Below, one piece after another: positions 16,008-26,420 of a stretch of 64,000 nucleotides of DNA. Source of the stretch: Paracoccus lichenicola (lineage in GTDB: Bacteria > Pseudomonadota > Alphaproteobacteria > Rhodobacterales > Rhodobacteraceae). The stretch covers positions 124,001 to 188,000 of the forward strand of contig NZ_WMBT01000003.1 of assembly GCF_009708075.1 (NCBI RefSeq). Direction: 5' to 3'. The position numbers and the translations under genes are program-made. The notes below the pieces were generated by a model. That model saw nothing but the letters and a program-made list of their open reading frames with translations. It was not told the DNA's origin and ran no database searches. How positions within the stretch are numbered: position 1 is the stretch's first letter; every line of letters starts with the position of its first letter.

Positions 16008-17749
16008 CAATGGCTATCCCTTCCGACCGCATTGCCCCGGCAGCCCTTGAGGAAGTCCAGATCGGCGCCGGTATCCGCGCCCTGGACATGCGCCTGGTGC
16101 AGCCAGGCATAGCCGCTGGCCGCCATCTCGTGCGTGGGCCGCCATGCGGCCAGGCGGGCGGCGAGTTCCGCATCCGGGATGTCCAGGTGCAACCGGCGGT
16201 TCGGCACGTCCAGTTCGATGATGTCGCCGTCGCGGACCACGGCCAGCGGGCCACCGGCCGCGGCTTCAGGCGAGGTGTGCAGGACCACGGTGCCATAGGC
16301 CGTCCCCGACATGCGCGCGTCGGAGATGCGCACCATGTCGGTGATGCCCTTGCGCAGCACCTTGGGGGGCAGGCCCATGTTGCCCACCTCGGCCATGCCG
16401 GGATAGCCCTTGGGGCCGCAGTTCTTCATGACCATCACGCAGGTCTCGTCGATGTCCAGGGCCTCGTCCTCGATCCGCGCCTTGTAGTCGTCGATGTCCT
16501 CGAACACGACCGCGCGGCCGCGATGGACCAGCAGATGCGGGCTGGCGGCGGACGGCTTCAGCACCGCCCCGTTGGGTGCCAGGTTCCCGCGCAGCACCGC
16601 GATGCCGCCTTGCGCGGTCAAGGGCCGGTCGGCGGGCAGGATCACGTCCTCGTTCCAGTTCACCACGTCCTTGACCTCGTCCCAGATCGAGACGCCGCTG
16701 ACGGTCAACGCGTCCTTGTGCAGCAGCCCGGCATCGCCCAGCCGTTTCAGGACGACGGGCAGGCCACCGGCATAGAAGAACTCCTCCATCAGGTATTGCC
16801 CGGACGGCATCAGGTTCACGATGGTCGCCACGTCGCGGCCGCAGCGGTCCCAGTCGTCCAGCGTGATGTCCACGCCCACCCGGCCCGCGATGGCCAGCAG
16901 GTGGATGACGGCGTTGGTGGACCCGCCGATGGCGCCGTTGGTGCGGATGGCGTTCTCGAACGCCTCGCGCGTCAGGATGTCCGAGGGCTTCAGGTCGTCC
17001 TTGACCATCTGCACGATCCGCCGCCCGGAAAGCTGCGCCATCACGCGGCGGCGCGAGTCCACGGCGGGAATGGCGGCATTGCCCGACAGCGCCATGCCCA
17101 ACGCCTCGGCCATCGACGCCATGGTGCTGGCCGTGCCCATGGTGTTGCAGGTGCCGGTGGAGCGGGACATGGACGCCTCGGCCTCCAGGAACTCCTCCTG
17201 CGTCATCTCACCGGCCTTCACGGCCTCGGAGAACTTCCACAGATGCGTGCCGGACCCCACGCGTTCGCCCCGGAAGTATCCGTTCAGCATCGGCCCGCCG
17301 GTCACGACGATGGACGGGATGTCGCAGGACGCGGCGCCCATCAGCAGCGACGGCGTGGTCTTGTCGCAGCCGACCAGCAGCACGGCCCCGTCCATCGGTT
17401 GCCCGCGGATGGTTTCCTCGACCGCGAGCGCGGCCAGGTTGCGGAACATCATCGCGGTCGGGCGGAAGGTGTTTTCGGACGCCGAGAACACCGGAACTTC
17501 GACCGGAAAGCCGCCCGCCTCCCATACGCCCGCCTTCACCTTTTCGGCCAGCTCGCGCAGGTGGCCGTTGCAGGGGGTGAGATCCGCCCAGGTGTTCAGG
17601 ATGCCGATCACGGGCCGCCCGTCGAACAGGTCGTGGGGCCAACCCTGGTTCTTCATCCAGCCGCGGTGATAGATCGTGTCGCGCGAGGTGCCCCCATACC
17701 AGTGCTGGGAACGAAGCTGGCGGGGCCAGGGGGCGGGTTTGAAGGTCAT
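16007..17749 (-). CDS. L-arabinonate / D-galactonate dehydratase (IlvD/EDD family)
   Basis: A 580-residue IlvD/Edd-family dehydratase. Cys60, Cys128 and Cys201 sit where the crystallised Rhizobium L-arabinonate dehydratase binds its [2Fe-2S] cluster, and Lys130 in VGCDKTTPS matches the carbamylated lysine that holds Mg2+. It removes water from aldonic acids to give 2-keto-3-deoxy acids. Since both DgoK/DgoA and semialdehyde dehydrogenase genes follow, it probably serves both D-galactonate and L-arabinonate. The ATG at 17749 is preceded by GTGAGG and lies 7 bp after gguC. Confidence 0.9.
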   Translation of the reverse strand: MTFKPAPWPRQLRSQHWYGGTSRDTIYHRGWMKNQGWPHDLFDGRPVIGILNTWADLTPCNGHLRELAEKVKAGVWEAGGFPVEVPVFSASENTFRPTAMMFRNLAALAVEETIRGQPMDGAVLLVGCDKTTPSLLMGAASCDIPSIVVTGGPMLNGYFRGERVGSGTHLWKFSEAVKAGEMTQEEFLEAEASMSRSTGTCNTMGTASTMASMAEALGMALSGNAAIPAVDSRRRVMAQLSGRRIVQMVKDDLKPSDILTREAFENAIRTNGAIGGSTNAVIHLLAIAGRVGVDITLDDWDRCGRDVATIVNLMPSGQYLMEEFFYAGGLPVVLKRLGDAGLLHKDALTVSGVSIWDEVKDVVNWNEDVILPADRPLTAQGGIAVLRGNLAPNGAVLKPSAASPHLLVHRGRAVVFEDIDDYKARIEDEALDIDETCVMVMKNCGPKGYPGMAEVGNMGLPPKVLRKGITDMVRISDARMSGTAYGTVVLHTSPEAAAGGPLAVVRDGDIIELDVPNRRLHLDIPDAELAARLAAWRPTHEMAASGYAWLHQAHVQGADTGADLDFLKGCRGNAVGRDSH

Positions 17750-17756
17750 TTCAGCC

Positions 17757-18743
17757 TCACAAGGTGGCGACGGCGACGGGGGCTTCGCCGTTCTGCTGGT
17801 CGAGCGGATTTGACAGCGGCAGCCCGAAGGCCGGGGATTCAATCTGGAACACATCGCCCGCCTGCGCCTTGATGCCGTCGGCAAAGGACAGGGTGGCGGT
17901 GCCGAAGAAATGCACATGCACGTCGCCCGGCTGGCGGAACAGCGCATACTTGAAGTGGTGGTGTTCCAGGTTCGCGAGGCTGTGCGACATGTTGGATTCG
18001 CCCGACAGGAAGGGCTTTTCCCAGATCGCGCGGCCGCTGCGCAGGATGCGGCTGGTGCCCTCGACATGGGGGGGCAGATCGCCCACCAGCATCTCGGGGC
18101 CGTAACTGGCGGGCCGCAGCTTGGAATGGGCAAGCCACAGATAGTTGCCGCGTTCGGTCACGTGGTCGGAGAACTCGTTCGCCAAGGCGAAGCCCAGGCG
18201 GAAGGGCGTGCCGTCCGGGCCGATTAGGTAAAGGCCCGCGATCTCGGGTTCCTCGCCCGCGTCCAGCGCGAAGCCGGGCGACACCAGCGCCGCGCCGGGG
18301 GCTATCGCGTTGACGCCGTTGCCCTTGTAGAACCATTCGGGCTGCACGCCGACCGCCCCGTCCTGCGGCTTGCCGCCCTCCAGGCCCATGCGGAACATCT
18401 TCATGCTGTCGGTCAGCGATTCCGCATCCGCTTTCGCGTGCATGGAATTGCGCGTGGCGGCGCTGCCCAGATGCGTGAGGCCGGTGCCCGTCAGGTGCAG
18501 ATGCGCCGGGTCGTCGTGATCCAGCGGCAGCAGGACGCGTCCCTGGGCCAGGGCGGCGGCCAGATCCACCGCCTCGCCCTTGCCGCGCGCCATCACCTCG
18601 GCCTTCAGCCCATGGCCCGCGGCGATTGCGGCCTGGGCCAGGTCGCGGGTGGACCGCGCGCCGGGCACGATCCAGGCGCTGTCGTGGTCGCGCGCGGCGA
18701 CAGCCCGGTCGCCGCCGGGGCTTTTCAGTTGCGACAGAAACAT
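17757..18743 (-). CDS. gguC: GguC / AraD1 family protein, FAH-fold hydrolase-like
   Basis: A 328-residue protein matching GguC, named from the Agrobacterium gguABC locus. The C-terminal two-thirds has fumarylacetoacetate-hydrolase-like signatures: the NEFSDH acidic segment (about residue 190) and SKLRPASYGPEML, resembling the metal-binding and substrate-loop regions of FAH enzymes that handle 2-keto acids. It lies between permease gguB and the aldonate dehydratase. I infer it could perform the otherwise missing dehydration of 2-keto-3-deoxy-L-arabinonate; the sequence alone does not prove this. Confidence 0.85.
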   Translation of the reverse strand: MFLSQLKSPGGDRAVAARDHDSAWIVPGARSTRDLAQAAIAAGHGLKAEVMARGKGEAVDLAAALAQGRVLLPLDHDDPAHLHLTGTGLTHLGSAATRNSMHAKADAESLTDSMKMFRMGLEGGKPQDGAVGVQPEWFYKGNGVNAIAPGAALVSPGFALDAGEEPEIAGLYLIGPDGTPFRLGFALANEFSDHVTERGNYLWLAHSKLRPASYGPEMLVGDLPPHVEGTSRILRSGRAIWEKPFLSGESNMSHSLANLEHHHFKYALFRQPGDVHVHFFGTATLSFADGIKAQAGDVFQIESPAFGLPLSNPLDQQNGEAPVAVATL

Positions 18744-18747
18744 GGGC

Positions 18748-19953
18748 CTAGCCTTGCTTGTTCTTGTTGTAGACGTCGAAGATCACGGCGGCCAAAAGCA
18801 CCAGCCCCTTGATGACCTGCTGATAGTCGATGCCGATGCCCATGATCGACATGCCGTTGTTCATCACGCCCATGATCAGCGCGCCGACCACGACCCCGAT
18901 GATCCGTCCCGACCCGCCCGTCATGGACGCGCCGCCGATGAAGACCGCCGCGATCACGTCAAGCTCGAACCCGACGCCCGCCTTGGGCGTGGCGCTGTTC
19001 AGGCGGGCGGTGACGATCATGCCGGCCAGGGACGCCAGCACGCCCATGTTCACGAAGGTGAAGAACACCAGCCGTTCGGTCTTGATGCCCGACAGCTTCG
19101 CGGCCTTTTCGTTCCCGCCCAGGGCATAGATGCGCCGCCCGGTTGTCGTGGATTCGGTAAAGAACGCATACAGCACGATCAGCACCGACATGATCAAGAG
19201 CACGTTCGGCAGGCCCCGGAAGCTGGCCAGCTTCCAGCCCACGAACAGCAGCGCGGCCACGACAACGGCGTTGCGCGCCCAGAAGAAGCCCGCGGGTTCG
19301 GGGGCGATGCCGAATTCGGCTTCGCGCGCGCGGCCGCGGATCCCCGTCCAGACGATGGCGGCGGCGGCCAGCGCCACAAGGACCATGGCGGTCCAGTTGG
19401 GCTTGTCGGGACCGAACAGGTCGGGGATGAAGCCGGTGGACAGCCCCTGGAACGACCGCTCGAACGGGCCGATGTTCTGGCCGCCCAGCAGCCACAGGGT
19501 CAGTCCGCGAAAGACCAGCATCCCCGCCAGCGTCACGATGAAGGACGGGATGCGCCAATAGGCGATCCAATAGCCCTGCGCGGCGCCGATCAGCCCGCCC
19601 ACCACCAGCACCATGGGGATCACCATCAGCACCGGCAGGTCCATCCTGACCATCAGCACGGAGGCCACCGCGCCCGTGAAGGCCGCGACGGATCCGACCG
19701 ACAGGTCGATATGGCCCGCCACGATCACCAGCAACATCCCCAATGCCATGATGATGACATAGGAGTTCTGCAGGAACAGGTTGGTGATGTTCTGCGCCGA
19801 CAGGAAATCCACGCCCTGCAAGGCGCGCACGATGACGAAGAAGAACAGCACGATGGCGATCAGCGCCAGCATCATGCCGTTCTCGCGCAGATGGCTGCCC
19901 AGATGGGCGCCGATGCCCGTGGCGGCGGGCTTGTTCGTTTCGGCGGTGCTCAT
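18748..19953 (-). CDS. gguB: Multiple-sugar ABC permease GguB
   Basis: A 401-residue CUT2-class permease, longer than RbsC-type permeases as expected for GguB/XylH. It has about ten membrane segments and the motif [17 protein letters not shown] near residue 80. The middle (about 185-235) has the extra segment typical of xylose/arabinose/galactose permeases. The ATG at 19953 overlaps the gguA stop by four bases. It works with GguA and ChvE. Confidence 0.92.
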   Translation of the reverse strand: MSTAETNKPAATGIGAHLGSHLRENGMMLALIAIVLFFFVIVRALQGVDFLSAQNITNLFLQNSYVIIMALGMLLVIVAGHIDLSVGSVAAFTGAVASVLMVRMDLPVLMVIPMVLVVGGLIGAAQGYWIAYWRIPSFIVTLAGMLVFRGLTLWLLGGQNIGPFERSFQGLSTGFIPDLFGPDKPNWTAMVLVALAAAAIVWTGIRGRAREAEFGIAPEPAGFFWARNAVVVAALLFVGWKLASFRGLPNVLLIMSVLIVLYAFFTESTTTGRRIYALGGNEKAAKLSGIKTERLVFFTFVNMGVLASLAGMIVTARLNSATPKAGVGFELDVIAAVFIGGASMTGGSGRIIGVVVGALIMGVMNNGMSIMGIGIDYQQVIKGLVLLAAVIFDVYNKNKQG

Positions 19954-21482
19954 GCGGCCTCCCCTTTCATTCCGTCTTGCAGGATCAGGGCCATGATCCG
20001 TTCCTGGCTGGCCTGTTCCCGGGTCAGTTCGCCGGCGATCCGGCCTTCGTTCATCACGTAGATGCGGTCGCACATGCCCAGCAGCTCGGGCATTTCCGAC
20101 GAGATCATGACGACGCCGTGGCCCTGGGCCGCAAGGTCGTTCATGATGTTGTAGATCTCGAATTTCGCGCCCACGTCGATGCCGCGCGTGGGCTCATCGA
20201 GGATCAGCACCTTGGGATCGGTGAACAGCCACTTGGACAGCACCACCTTTTGCTGGTTGCCGCCCGACAGGTTCACGACCCGCTGGAACACGCTGGGCGT
20301 GCGGATGTTCATCGCGCCGCGGTATGTCTCGGCCACCTGCTGTTCGCGGCCCCGCGACAGGATGAAGCCCTTGGCGATGCCTTCCAGGTTCGCCAGCGAC
20401 ACGTTGCGCAGGATCGGCTCGTCCAGGATCAGACCCAGGGCCTTGCGGTCCTCGGTGACATAGGCCAGCCCGGCGTCGATGGCCCTGGACACGGTGGACA
20501 GATCGGGTTTCGCGCCCGCCAGGGTCACCTCGCCCTTGATGTCGCGGCCATAGCTGCGGCCGAACAGGCTCATGGCGAATTCGGTGCGTCCCGACCCCAT
20601 CAGGCCCGCGATGCCCACGATCTCGCCCTTGCGCACGGACAGGGACACGTCGCGGATTACCTGGCGCGGCTGGTCGGGATGCATGACGGACCAGTTCCGC
20701 ACCTCCATCAGCATCTCGCCGATCTTCGGCGTGCGCTCGGGGTAACGGTTTGCCATGTCGCGGCCCACCATGTCGCGGATGATGCGATCCTCGGTGATCT
20801 CGGCCTGCGTCAGGGTAGACACGGTAGACCCGTCGCGGATCACGGTCACGCGGTCGGCGACGCGGCGGATTTCGTTCAGCTTGTGGCTGATGATGATCTG
20901 GGTGACGCCCTGGGATTTCAGTTCCAGCATCAGATCCAGCAGCTTCTGGCTGTCGTTTTCCTGCAACGCGGCGGTCGGTTCGTCCAGGATCAGCAAGCGC
21001 ACGTTCTTGGCCAGCGCCTTGGCGATCTCGACCAGCTGCTGCTTGCCCACGCCCAGCTTTTCCACCTTGGTGGTCGGCGCCTCGGTCAACCCGACCTTTT
21101 TCAACAGCGCCTCGGTCTTCTGATAGGCGAGCGGCCAGTTGATCACGCCGCCCTTGGCGACCTCGTTGCCCAGGAACAGGTTCTCGGCCACCGACAGCAG
21201 CGGCACCAGCGCCAGTTCCTGATGGATGATGACGATGCCCGCCTGTTCGCTGTCGCGGATGTCGCGGAAGCGGGCGGGCTTGCCGTCATACAGGATCTCG
21301 CCGTCATAGCTGCCATGGGGATAGACGCCCGACAGCACCTTCATCAGCGTCGATTTTCCCGCGCCGTTCTCGCCGCAGATGGCGTGGATCTCGCCCTCGG
21401 CCACGGACAGGTTCACGTTGCTCAGCGCCTTGACGCCGGGAAACGTCTTGGTGATGTCCCGCATTTCCAGAATGGGCGTCAT
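19950..21482 (-). CDS. gguA: Multiple-sugar ABC ATPase GguA
   Basis: A 510-residue protein with two ABC domains. Domain one has GENGAGKST (about residue 36), [15 protein letters not shown] and ILDEPTAAL. Domain two has [15 protein letters not shown] and [14 protein letters not shown]. The pattern matches XylG/GguA ATPases for xylose, arabinose and galactose uptake. It lies 52 bp after chvE, with a hairpin in the gap, and overlaps gguB by four bases. Confidence 0.93.
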   Translation of the reverse strand: MTPILEMRDITKTFPGVKALSNVNLSVAEGEIHAICGENGAGKSTLMKVLSGVYPHGSYDGEILYDGKPARFRDIRDSEQAGIVIIHQELALVPLLSVAENLFLGNEVAKGGVINWPLAYQKTEALLKKVGLTEAPTTKVEKLGVGKQQLVEIAKALAKNVRLLILDEPTAALQENDSQKLLDLMLELKSQGVTQIIISHKLNEIRRVADRVTVIRDGSTVSTLTQAEITEDRIIRDMVGRDMANRYPERTPKIGEMLMEVRNWSVMHPDQPRQVIRDVSLSVRKGEIVGIAGLMGSGRTEFAMSLFGRSYGRDIKGEVTLAGAKPDLSTVSRAIDAGLAYVTEDRKALGLILDEPILRNVSLANLEGIAKGFILSRGREQQVAETYRGAMNIRTPSVFQRVVNLSGGNQQKVVLSKWLFTDPKVLILDEPTRGIDVGAKFEIYNIMNDLAAQGHGVVMISSEMPELLGMCDRIYVMNEGRIAGELTREQASQERIMALILQDGMKGEAA

Positions 21483-21502
21483 CGTCTTCCTCCCCGAGGG
21501 AT

Positions 21503-21527
21503 GCGGCCCCGGTCGTGCCGGGACCGC
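21503..21527 (-). promoter_or_regulatory. Intercistronic hairpin after chvE
   Basis: Ten-base arms at 21503-21512 and 21518-21527 pair with one G-U wobble around a five-base loop, between the chvE stop and the gguA start on the minus-strand transcript. As at 12521-12543 and 26390-26412, it follows a binding-protein gene and probably favours higher expression of that protein. Confidence 0.6.
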
Positions 21528-21534
21528 GCAGGCA

Positions 21535-22590
21535 TCACTTCAACTGGTCTTCGGTGTAATAGCCGGACCCGACCAGAACCTCGCGCCAGTTTTCCTTGGT
21601 CACGGGCAGCGGCTCCAGCAGATAGGACGGCACGACCTTGACGCCGTTGTCATAGGTCTCGGTGTCGTTGATCTCCGGCTCGGTCCCCTTCAGGACGGCG
21701 TCCACCATGCCCACGGTGACGCGGGCCAGTTCGCGGGTGTCCTTGAAGATGGTCGAATACTGCTCGCCCGCCTCGATGGACTTCACGGACTGCACCTCGG
21801 CGTCCTGGCCGGTGACGATGGGCATCTGCATGTCGCCCGAGCCATAGCCCACGCCCTTCAGCGACGACAGGATGCCGATCGACAGCCCGTCATAGGGCGA
21901 CAGCACCCCATGCACCTGCTTGTCGCCGTAGTTCGAGGACAACAGGTTGTCCATCCGCGACTGCGCGACCGCCGGATCCCAACGCAGCGTGCCCACGGTT
22001 TCCATGCCGGTCTGGCCGGACCCGATCACGATGGTGCCGTCGTCGATCAGCGGCTGCAGGACCGACATCGCGCCGTCATAGAAGAAGAAGGCGTTGTTGT
22101 CGTCGGGGCTGCCGCCGAACAGTTCCACGTTCCAGGGCTTCACGTCCGGGAAGCGTTCCTTCAGGCCATCGACCAGGGTGGTCGCCTGCTGGACGCCGAC
22201 CTGGAAGTTGTCGAAGGTCGCGTAATAGTCCACATGCTCGGACCCGCGGATCAGGCGGTCATAGGCGATCACCTTGATGTCGGCGGCGGCGGCGTTTTCC
22301 AGCGCGTTCGACAGGGTGGTGCCGTCGATGGCAGCGATCACCAGGACGTTCACGCCCTTGGTGATCATGTTCTCGACCTGGGCCAGCTGGTTGGGGATGT
22401 CATCCTCGGCATATTGCAGGTCGGTCTCGTAGCCGGCTTCCTGCAACTGCTTGACCATGTTGTTGCCGTCGTCGATCCAGCGGGCCGACGATTTCGTGGG
22501 CATCGCGATGCCGATGGTTTCGGCCATGGCGCCGGTCGCCAGCCAGGAAACCCCGATCGCCAATGCGACCGCAGCGGTTTTGAACGTCAT
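21535..22590 (-). CDS. chvE: Multiple-sugar-binding periplasmic protein ChvE
   Basis: A 351-residue type I binding protein with a Sec signal peptide (cleaved near TGAMA-ET). The mature start [19 protein letters not shown] is characteristic of the ChvE/GguD group that binds galactose, arabinose, glucose and xylose. It also has [14 protein letters not shown] and [19 protein letters not shown]. In Agrobacterium ChvE also signals to VirA; that role is not implied here. The ATG at 22590 has a GGGAGG site and heads the long sugar operon, facing the LysR gene. Confidence 0.92.
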   Translation of the reverse strand: MTFKTAAVALAIGVSWLATGAMAETIGIAMPTKSSARWIDDGNNMVKQLQEAGYETDLQYAEDDIPNQLAQVENMITKGVNVLVIAAIDGTTLSNALENAAAADIKVIAYDRLIRGSEHVDYYATFDNFQVGVQQATTLVDGLKERFPDVKPWNVELFGGSPDDNNAFFFYDGAMSVLQPLIDDGTIVIGSGQTGMETVGTLRWDPAVAQSRMDNLLSSNYGDKQVHGVLSPYDGLSIGILSSLKGVGYGSGDMQMPIVTGQDAEVQSVKSIEAGEQYSTIFKDTRELARVTVGMVDAVLKGTEPEINDTETYDNGVKVVPSYLLEPLPVTKENWREVLVGSGYYTEDQLK

Positions 22591-22667
22591 CTGTATCCTC
22601 CCGTGGCGCGGCATCGCGGGCCGCGCATCCTCATAGGTCATAAAGGTGTAGCGCAAGGCTTTCATGC

Positions 22668-22702
22668 CGGTAAAATGATAAAATCGGCAAGCCATATACC
22701 GG
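22668..22702. promoter_or_regulatory. Candidate LysR operator between chvE and gbpR
   Basis: The 119-bp divergent intergenic region is clearly more AT-rich than its flanks. It holds the inverted pair CCGGTA (22668-22673) and TACCGG (22697-22702), with GCCG...CGGC (22666-22687) nested in it. LysR-type regulators bind such spaced dyads between their own gene and their target. No binding data are available. Confidence 0.4.
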
Positions 22703-22709
22703 AATTGAT

Positions 22710-23654
22710 ATGTCCCTTCGCGCCCTCAAGCCCGCGCATCTGCGCCTGATCCAGGAAATCGCCCGCCATGGCCAGTTGCAGATGGCAGCCGAGTCCCTGG
22801 CCATGACGCAGCCCGCCGCGTCCCGGATGCTGGCCGAGGCCGAGCGGCGCATCGGCGCACCCTTGTTCCACCGCCAGCCCAAGGGGATGGAGCCGACCGA
22901 GATCGGCACCACCGTCCTGCGCCGCGCCCGCGTGATCCTGCGCGAGATGGCCAGCATCGAGGCCGACGTGCGCGCGCTGCGCGGCGGCTATGCGGGATCG
23001 GTGCGGGTGGGGGCGGTGACGGGTCCGGCGATCAGCTATCTTGTCAGCGCCATCCGCCGCATCAAGGAGGAAAGCCCCGGCGCCGACATCACCGTGGACG
23101 TGATGCCCTCGCGCGAGTTGCTGATGCAGCTGGGCGCGGGGGACATGGATTTCGTGCTGGGCCGGATCCTGCCGGAATTCGACAGCGACAGCTTCAACAT
23201 CCTGCCCATGTCGGACGAAAAGGTGGCGCTGATGGCGCGGGCCGATCATCCGCTGGCCCGCGCGCGGCTGGTCACGCTGACGGAACTGGTGGGCCAGGAA
23301 TGGATCATGCAGCAGCGCGGGTCCCCCATCCGGGAAGCGACGCTGGCAGCCTTCGCCAGCGTCGGGCTGTCCGAACCCGACAACATCGTCAACAGCCCCT
23401 CGCTTTTGCTGACCATCGCCTATCTGGCGCAGACGGATGCGATCACGCCCGTGTCGCGAGAGGTCGCGGAACTGCTGATCCAGCCGCCGGTGGGCGCGGG
23501 GTTCACCATCATCCCGACGCCGCAGCCGATCCAGGTGTCGCCCTATTTCCTGCTGGACCTGAAGCGCCGCCCCCTCTCGCCGCTGGCCAAGCGCCTGCGC
23601 GACACGGTGGCGCAGATGTCGGGCAGCCCGATCAGGAACGCGGCTGCCTTGTGA
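22710..23654 (+). CDS. gbpR: LysR-family regulator, GbpR-like
   Basis: A 314-residue LysR-type regulator with an N-terminal winged helix (about residues 1-65, with [22 protein letters not shown]) and a type 2 periplasmic-binding-like effector domain (about 95-300). It is transcribed away from chvE, as Agrobacterium gbpR is, where GbpR activates chvE in response to sugars. I infer control of the sugar operon from 22590 to 5726. The stop codon region overlaps the tail of the convergent permease gene by 23 bp. Confidence 0.87.
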   Translation: MSLRALKPAHLRLIQEIARHGQLQMAAESLAMTQPAASRMLAEAERRIGAPLFHRQPKGMEPTEIGTTVLRRARVILREMASIEADVRALRGGYAGSVRVGAVTGPAISYLVSAIRRIKEESPGADITVDVMPSRELLMQLGAGDMDFVLGRILPEFDSDSFNILPMSDEKVALMARADHPLARARLVTLTELVGQEWIMQQRGSPIREATLAAFASVGLSEPDNIVNSPSLLLTIAYLAQTDAITPVSREVAELLIQPPVGAGFTIIPTPQPIQVSPYFLLDLKRRPLSPLAKRLRDTVAQMSGSPIRNAAAL

Positions 23655-24435
23655 CCTGACGGCGCCGCGCGACTTCGTATGCGACCGCGCCGATCACGGT
23701 CGCCGCGATGATGACCAAGGCCAGGGCGTTCACGGCGGGCGTCAGGCCGGTGCGGACCTTGGTGGCGATGAACACCGTCAGGGGCGTCTCGAAGCCCCGC
23801 ACGAACAGCGTGGTGTTGTAGTTTTCCACCGATTGCAGGATCGCCAACCCCCCGGACGCCAGCAGCGCGGGCCGCAGGAAGGGCAGCAGGATGCGGCGGA
23901 ACACCATCAGCTTCGAGGCGCCCAGGCCCAGGGCCGCTTCCTCCTGCGTGCGGTCGAAGCGTTGCAGGCGGGCCATCACCATCAGCATGACATAGCAGAT
24001 GATGAAGGTCGTCTGCGCCACCACGATCAGGGCGATGCCCCCGCCCACGCCCGCCTGCCGCCACAGGATCAGCGTGGAAATCCCGATCACGACCCCCGGC
24101 GTCAGCAGGGGCGAGACCATCACCGCATAGGCAAAGCTGCGCGCCCGCGCGTGCAGCGTGGTCAGCACCAGCGCCGCCGCCGTGCCCACCGGCAGCGCCA
24201 CCAGCACCACGAGGACGGCGACGATGGCGGATGTCCACAGCGCCTGCCACATCGCCGCATCCGCCCACATGGCGGAAAACCAGTCCAGCGTCGTGCCCTG
24301 CCAGGGGATCACGGTGGGAAAGCGGCTGGTGTTGAAGGCCGCGACCCCCATGATGAGGAGCGGCGCGAACAGGTACAGGACGAAGGCCAGCAGGTAGAGG
24401 ACGAACAGACCCCGGAAGATGCGGTCAGGCCTCAT
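23632..24435 (-). CDS. Polyamine-type ABC permease, PotC/PotI class
   Basis: A 267-residue inner-membrane permease with about six hydrophobic segments and the EAA loop EEAALGLGASKLMVFRRILLP that docks the ATPase. It is the second permease of a four-gene spermidine/putrescine-type importer. It overlaps the upstream permease by four bases and its 3' end overlaps the gbpR 3' end. Confidence 0.88.
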   Translation of the reverse strand: MRPDRIFRGLFVLYLLAFVLYLFAPLLIMGVAAFNTSRFPTVIPWQGTTLDWFSAMWADAAMWQALWTSAIVAVLVVLVALPVGTAAALVLTTLHARARSFAYAVMVSPLLTPGVVIGISTLILWRQAGVGGGIALIVVAQTTFIICYVMLMVMARLQRFDRTQEEAALGLGASKLMVFRRILLPFLRPALLASGGLAILQSVENYNTTLFVRGFETPLTVFIATKVRTGLTPAVNALALVIIAATVIGAVAYEVARRRQVTRQPRS

Positions 24436-25305
24436 TTCGCCACATCCGTCAGGTTCACGCGGAACACGCGCAGCGTGACCAGCACCACGGCCAGGCACAA
24501 CACCAGCAGCGTCAGCGCATAGGCCGCGCCCCGGTTCCAGTCGCCGCCCTCGAAGAACCAGTTGTAGATGATCTCGGTGAACCAGCGGCTGCCGGGCGAC
24601 CCCAGCAATGCGGGCGCGACATAGGATCCGGCGGCCAGCATGAAGGTGAAGACGCAACCCGTGGCGATGCCCGCCTTGGCATGGGGAATGACCACGCGCC
24701 GGTGGGTGCGGATGGTCCCCGCGCCCAGATCCCGCGCGGCCTCCAGCTGTGATTTGTCCAGGGACTCGATGGCGTTGTAGATCGGCAGCAGCATGAACAG
24801 GATATAGGCATAGACCATCCCCGCCAGCACGCCGCCGTTCCCTTGCCAGCGGACAGGCGCGTCGATCAGGCCGATCCCTTGCAGCACCGCGTTCAGCGGC
24901 CCGCGATAGGCCAGCAGGATGAACCAGGCGAGCGTCCGCAGCACCTCGTTGATGAAGAAGGGGATGATGACCAGCATCAGCGCGATGGACAATTGGCCGG
25001 GCGTCGCGCGCTGCGCCATCCAGAAGGCCACGGGATAGCATACGACCAGCGTCAGCGCCGCGACCAGGGCGCTGGCCCAGATGGTTTTCAGGAAGATCGC
25101 GCGATGCACGCCCTCGTTCGCCAGATACAGGAAGTTGTCCAGCGACCGGACATCCTGCGGCCCGCCCTGCTGCAAGGGCGGCAGGTTCGGGCGCAGGGCA
25201 TAGTCGATCATCATCAGGTTCGGCGCCAGCACCATCGCCGCCAGCCAGATCAAGACCAGCGTCAGGAAGATGGTGGCAAGCCCGCCCCCGAAGCGTGCGT
25301 AAAGA

Positions 25306-25313
<8 letters not shown>
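24432..25313 (-). CDS. Polyamine-type ABC permease, PotB/PotH class
   Basis: A 293-residue permease with a first membrane span near residues 10-35, five more spans, and the EAA loop EAARDLGAGTIRTHRRVVIP. The ATG at 25313 (MRDLYARFGG) overlaps the ATPase gene by eight bases. It is longer than PotC and has the larger periplasmic segment after the first span that is typical of PotB. Confidence 0.88.
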
Positions 25314-26370
<1,057 letters not shown>

Positions 26371-26389
26371 CCGTCCCCCGTCGTGTGGT

Positions 26390-26412
26390 GGGCAGGGGTC
26401 GGCCCCCTGCCC
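26390..26412 (-). promoter_or_regulatory. Intercistronic hairpin after the binding-protein gene
   Basis: GGGCAGGGG (26390-26398) pairs perfectly with CCCCTGCCC (26404-26412) around a five-base loop, between the binding-protein stop (26421) and the ATPase start (26370). This is the third binding-protein gene in the window followed directly by such a stem. Confidence 0.62.
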
Positions 26413-26420
26413 CGGTTCCG

